NCBI GenBank assembly: GCA_023411445.1
Contig: JAEYOT010000709.1
Location: 1 to 6,497, forward strand
Source: Pseudomonadota bacterium
GTDB taxonomy: Bacteria; Myxococcota_A; Polyangia; Polyangiales; Polyangiaceae
DNA length: 6,497 nt
Direction of reading: 5' to 3'
Part shown: piece after piece, positions 4,662-6,497 of the stretch
Layout: every line of letters starts with the position of its first letter
How positions within the stretch are numbered: position 1 is the stretch's first letter
Translations under genes and position numbers: made by a program
The notes under the pieces: generated by a model
What the model was told of the DNA's origin: nothing
Database searches by the model: none
Seen by the model: the letters and a program-made list of their open reading frames with translations, nothing else

Positions 4662-5916
4662 AATTCGCGACGGAAGCTCCGTCCGACTCACGACCAAGCA
4701 GCGCTTCGACGAAGTCCTCCGGTGAGAACTCGTGCAGATCGTCAGGACGTTCACCCAATCCGACGTAGCGGACGGGGACGCGGAGGCCGTTAGCGACGCC
4801 CAACACGACACCACCCTTAGCCGTCCCGTCGAGTTTTGTCAGCACGATACCGGTCAGAGGGAGCGCCTCTTTGAACTCTTTTGCTTGAGCAAAGGCGTTT
4901 TGCCCATTCGTCGAGTCCACCACGAGCAAGATCTCGTGCGGAGCGCCGGCGAGGGCTTTCTCCGCCGTCTTCGCGATCTTCTTCATCTCGCTCATCAGGT
5001 TGGACTTGGTGTGCAGACGGCCAGCAGTATCCGCTAGCACGACATCCGCGCCCACTTCTTGCGCCTTCTTGATGGCGTCGAACACCACGCTGCCCGGATC
5101 GGCGCCGTCTTTACCGCGCACCACCTCGCACCCCACGCGCTCGCCCCACACGACCAGCTGCTGCACGGCGGCTGCGCGGAACGTATCGCCCGCGGCGAGC
5201 ACGCACTTCTTACCGGAAGCAGCGAGCTTGGTGGCGAGCTTGCCAATGGTTGTCGTCTTGCCTGCGCCGTTGACGCCGACCATCAGCACGACAGTCGGCT
5301 TGCCGTGAAGCTCCAGCGGGCCAGAGGCCGAAGATTCGAGGATCTTCAGGCACTCAGCGCGCAGCTCGCTCCACACCAGCTCGGGATCCGTGAGGTCCGA
5401 CTTGGCGAGCGTCGCTTTGACGCGCTCGAGCAGCACCGAGGTCGTCTCGACGCCCACATCCGACGTGAGCAGCACGTCCTCGATCTGCGCGACGAGGTCC
5501 GGACTGATTTCCTTCTTGCCGCTGAACAGCGCGCGGAGCCGACCGAAGAAGCCTTCCGACTCGCGCGACTTAGACAAGCCGCGACGCAGACCGCTCAGGT
5601 CCCGCGTCTTGGTAGCGACGGGGGCAGGCTCGGGCGTCTTGGCGCCGGGCTCCTTGCGAGCCGGCGGAGCAGGCCGTGATGGGCGCGGCGCGCCTTCTGC
5701 TGACGCCGACGTGGGCTCCGAAGCGGCCGCAGGTGTTGCTGCGGGCGCGCTGGTGGGCTCCACCTTTGCTACCTTGGCAGGAGCGCGGTCCGCCTTCGCC
5801 GGGGGAGGCGGCGCGGACTCCTCGCGAGGCGGAAGCGCTGGCTCTGCCTTCTTGAAGAAGAGAAAGTACGCTCCGACCGCGACGGCGAGCGCCAAGAGGA
5901 CGTAGATGAATTCCAT
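4660..5916 (-). CDS. ftsY: Signal recognition particle receptor FtsY
   Basis: This 418-residue SRP-family GTPase docks ribosome-SRP complexes at the inner membrane, using paired GTP hydrolysis with Ffh. Residues 1-21 form a hydrophobic membrane helix. A Pro/Ala/Lys/Glu-rich linker of about 85 residues follows, then the helical N domain (about 118-195) and the G domain (about 205-410). The GTPase motifs are complete: GVNGAGKT at 214-221, DTFRAAA at 244-250, DTAGR at 296-300, TKLDG at 360-364 and GLGER at 387-391. The C-terminal DDLHEFSPEDFVEALLG is typical of FtsY and separates it from Ffh, as does the lack of a methionine-rich M domain. The start at 5916 places the membrane helix at the very N-terminus; the ribosome site is weak. 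A near-consensus promoter lies just upstream. The partial gene upstream ends 48 bp away on the same strand. Confidence 0.97.
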   Translation of the reverse strand: MEFIYVLLALAVAVGAYFLFFKKAEPALPPREESAPPPPAKADRAPAKVAKVEPTSAPAATPAAASEPTSASAEGAPRPSRPAPPARKEPGAKTPEPAPVATKTRDLSGLRRGLSKSRESEGFFGRLRALFSGKKEISPDLVAQIEDVLLTSDVGVETTSVLLERVKATLAKSDLTDPELVWSELRAECLKILESSASGPLELHGKPTVVLMVGVNGAGKTTTIGKLATKLAASGKKCVLAAGDTFRAAAVQQLVVWGERVGCEVVRGKDGADPGSVVFDAIKKAQEVGADVVLADTAGRLHTKSNLMSEMKKIAKTAEKALAGAPHEILLVVDSTNGQNAFAQAKEFKEALPLTGIVLTKLDGTAKGGVVLGVANGLRVPVRYVGLGERPDDLHEFSPEDFVEALLGRESDGASVAN

Positions 5917-5942
5917 TCCGCGCGTACTGCTGAGGGCCCGCG

Positions 5943-5972
5943 ACTATAGGGAGCCGCGCTCCATTCAGTCAA
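5943..5972 (-). promoter_or_regulatory. Near-consensus sigma70 promoter of ftsY
   Basis: On the minus strand TTGACT (5972-5967) is followed after 18 bp by TATAGT (5948-5943), each one base from consensus. The -35 element overlaps the last codons and adjoins the stop of the upstream gene. Transcription would start near 5936, leaving a leader of about 20 nt before the ftsY ATG. This allows ftsY expression independent of the upstream gene. Confidence 0.7.
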
Positions 5973-6497
5973 TGCCTCGTTCTCGCGACGTTTTCGGATC
6001 GTCAAGGACCCCGGCTGCCTGCTCGCGTGCGGCGTCGGGGGGGCTTGCCCCGAACGCCAGGTGCTCGATGGACCGCGCCCACGTCTCGACTTGAGGTTCC
6101 TGTTCCCCTTGGGCCGTGGTCGCGACGGTGGCCGGCGTGGGGTCTCCGCCTGCGCGAATCCACGGCTTGCCGTGGCGTTCGGCCCAGCGGACGAGGCGAT
6201 CCAGCAAGGCGCGGCGCCGCGAAACGAGCGAGAGCTCCAGCACGCCGGGGGCGGGTAGGGGCGCGGTCAAGGTGGCGTGAAACGGCGCCGTCACTTCGAT
6301 CAGAGTGCCGGCCGGGAACGAGGACTCAGTCCTGAAGGAGCCATCGGGCGTCGTGAGGCATTGCTGGAGCACGCGCCCGCTCGTGCCGGGCAGCACGAAG
6401 CTGACCGCGGCCGGGGAGAGGGGCGTGCCATCGTGCGCGTCGCGGACGTAGCCGCGGTAGCCCTCGCGCTCGCCCAGCGGCTCCAGCACTTCCACGC
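5965..6497 (-). CDS. Carboxypeptidase-regulatory-like domain protein, C-terminal part (runs off right edge)
   Basis: The frame is open from the right edge to the TGA at 5967-5965, giving about 177 residues of the C-terminus; the true start lies outside the window. The first 90 or so visible residues read as a small beta-sandwich of the carboxypeptidase-regulatory/transthyretin-like type: GYVRDAHDGTPLSPAAV, then TTPDGSF, then FPAGTLIEVTAPFHATL. These domains are usually extracytoplasmic add-ons on larger proteins. The last 85 residues are charged and helical, with PWIRAGGDPTP and WARSIEHLAFG. That layout reminds me of DUF4129-type C-termini that follow transglutaminase-like membrane proteins, but the match is weak and from memory. 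It is on the same strand as ftsY with a 48-bp gap, and the ftsY promoter overlaps its end. The overall function cannot be told from this fragment. Confidence 0.65.
   Translation of the reverse strand, partial: VEVLEPLGEREGYRGYVRDAHDGTPLSPAAVSFVLPGTSGRVLQQCLTTPDGSFRTESSFPAGTLIEVTAPFHATLTAPLPAPGVLELSLVSRRRALLDRLVRWAERHGKPWIRAGGDPTPATVATTAQGEQEPQVETWARSIEHLAFGASPPDAAREQAAGVLDDPKTSRERGID

Noticed and set aside
5059..5679. A 206-codon plus-strand frame opposite ftsY
   Set aside because: It lies entirely within the conserved GTPase coding sequence and shows shadow composition.

Overview
The window reads like chromosomal core DNA of a GC-rich Gram-negative bacterium, most likely a myxobacterium (Myxococcota, perhaps the Polyangiales/Sorangium side). 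The clues are strong G/C preference at third codon positions, two outer-membrane beta-barrel proteins resembling the family typical of myxobacteria, a eukaryote-like histone deacetylase-family enzyme, and a Cache/HAMP sensor next to a HEAT-repeat protein. The taxonomic call is an inference from gene content. I see no insertion sequence, phage gene, CRISPR array, tRNA or rRNA.

Layout. Bases 1-325 (minus) hold the N-terminal 108 codons of a histone-deacetylase-family amidohydrolase that runs off the left edge. A 237-bp divergent intergenic region (326-562) carries a 9-bp tandem repeat and a perfect 7-bp-arm palindrome. On the plus strand follow a two-transmembrane Cache-like/HAMP protein with no output domain (563-1735) and a soluble HEAT-repeat protein (1805-2548), probably one unit. 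A strong bidirectional hairpin terminator (2595-2622) separates them from the convergent minus-strand genes.

On the minus strand, read right to left: the C-terminal end of a carboxypeptidase-regulatory-like-domain protein (5965-6497, partial), then ftsY (4660-5916), the SRP receptor GTPase, then two tandem secreted beta-barrel proteins (3557-4510 and 2643-3536). Two good sigma70-type promoters can be read. One lies before ftsY (TTGACT-18-TATAGT) and overlaps the stop codon of the upstream gene. The other lies before the barrel pair (TTGATC-18-TATAGT), in a notably AT-rich gap. The barrel pair therefore looks like a bicistronic operon with its own promoter, an approximately 80-nt leader containing inverted repeats, and its own terminator.

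How the genes relate. FtsY serves co-translational membrane insertion. The barrel proteins carry Sec-type signal peptides and share C-terminal sequence features suggesting an ancient tandem duplication. The Cache/HAMP protein lacks any kinase, cyclase or methyl-accepting domain, so the adjacent HEAT protein is a candidate cytoplasmic partner (inference). No obviously new defence or mobile system is visible. The points most worth following up are the output-less sensor/HEAT pair and the barrel operon.
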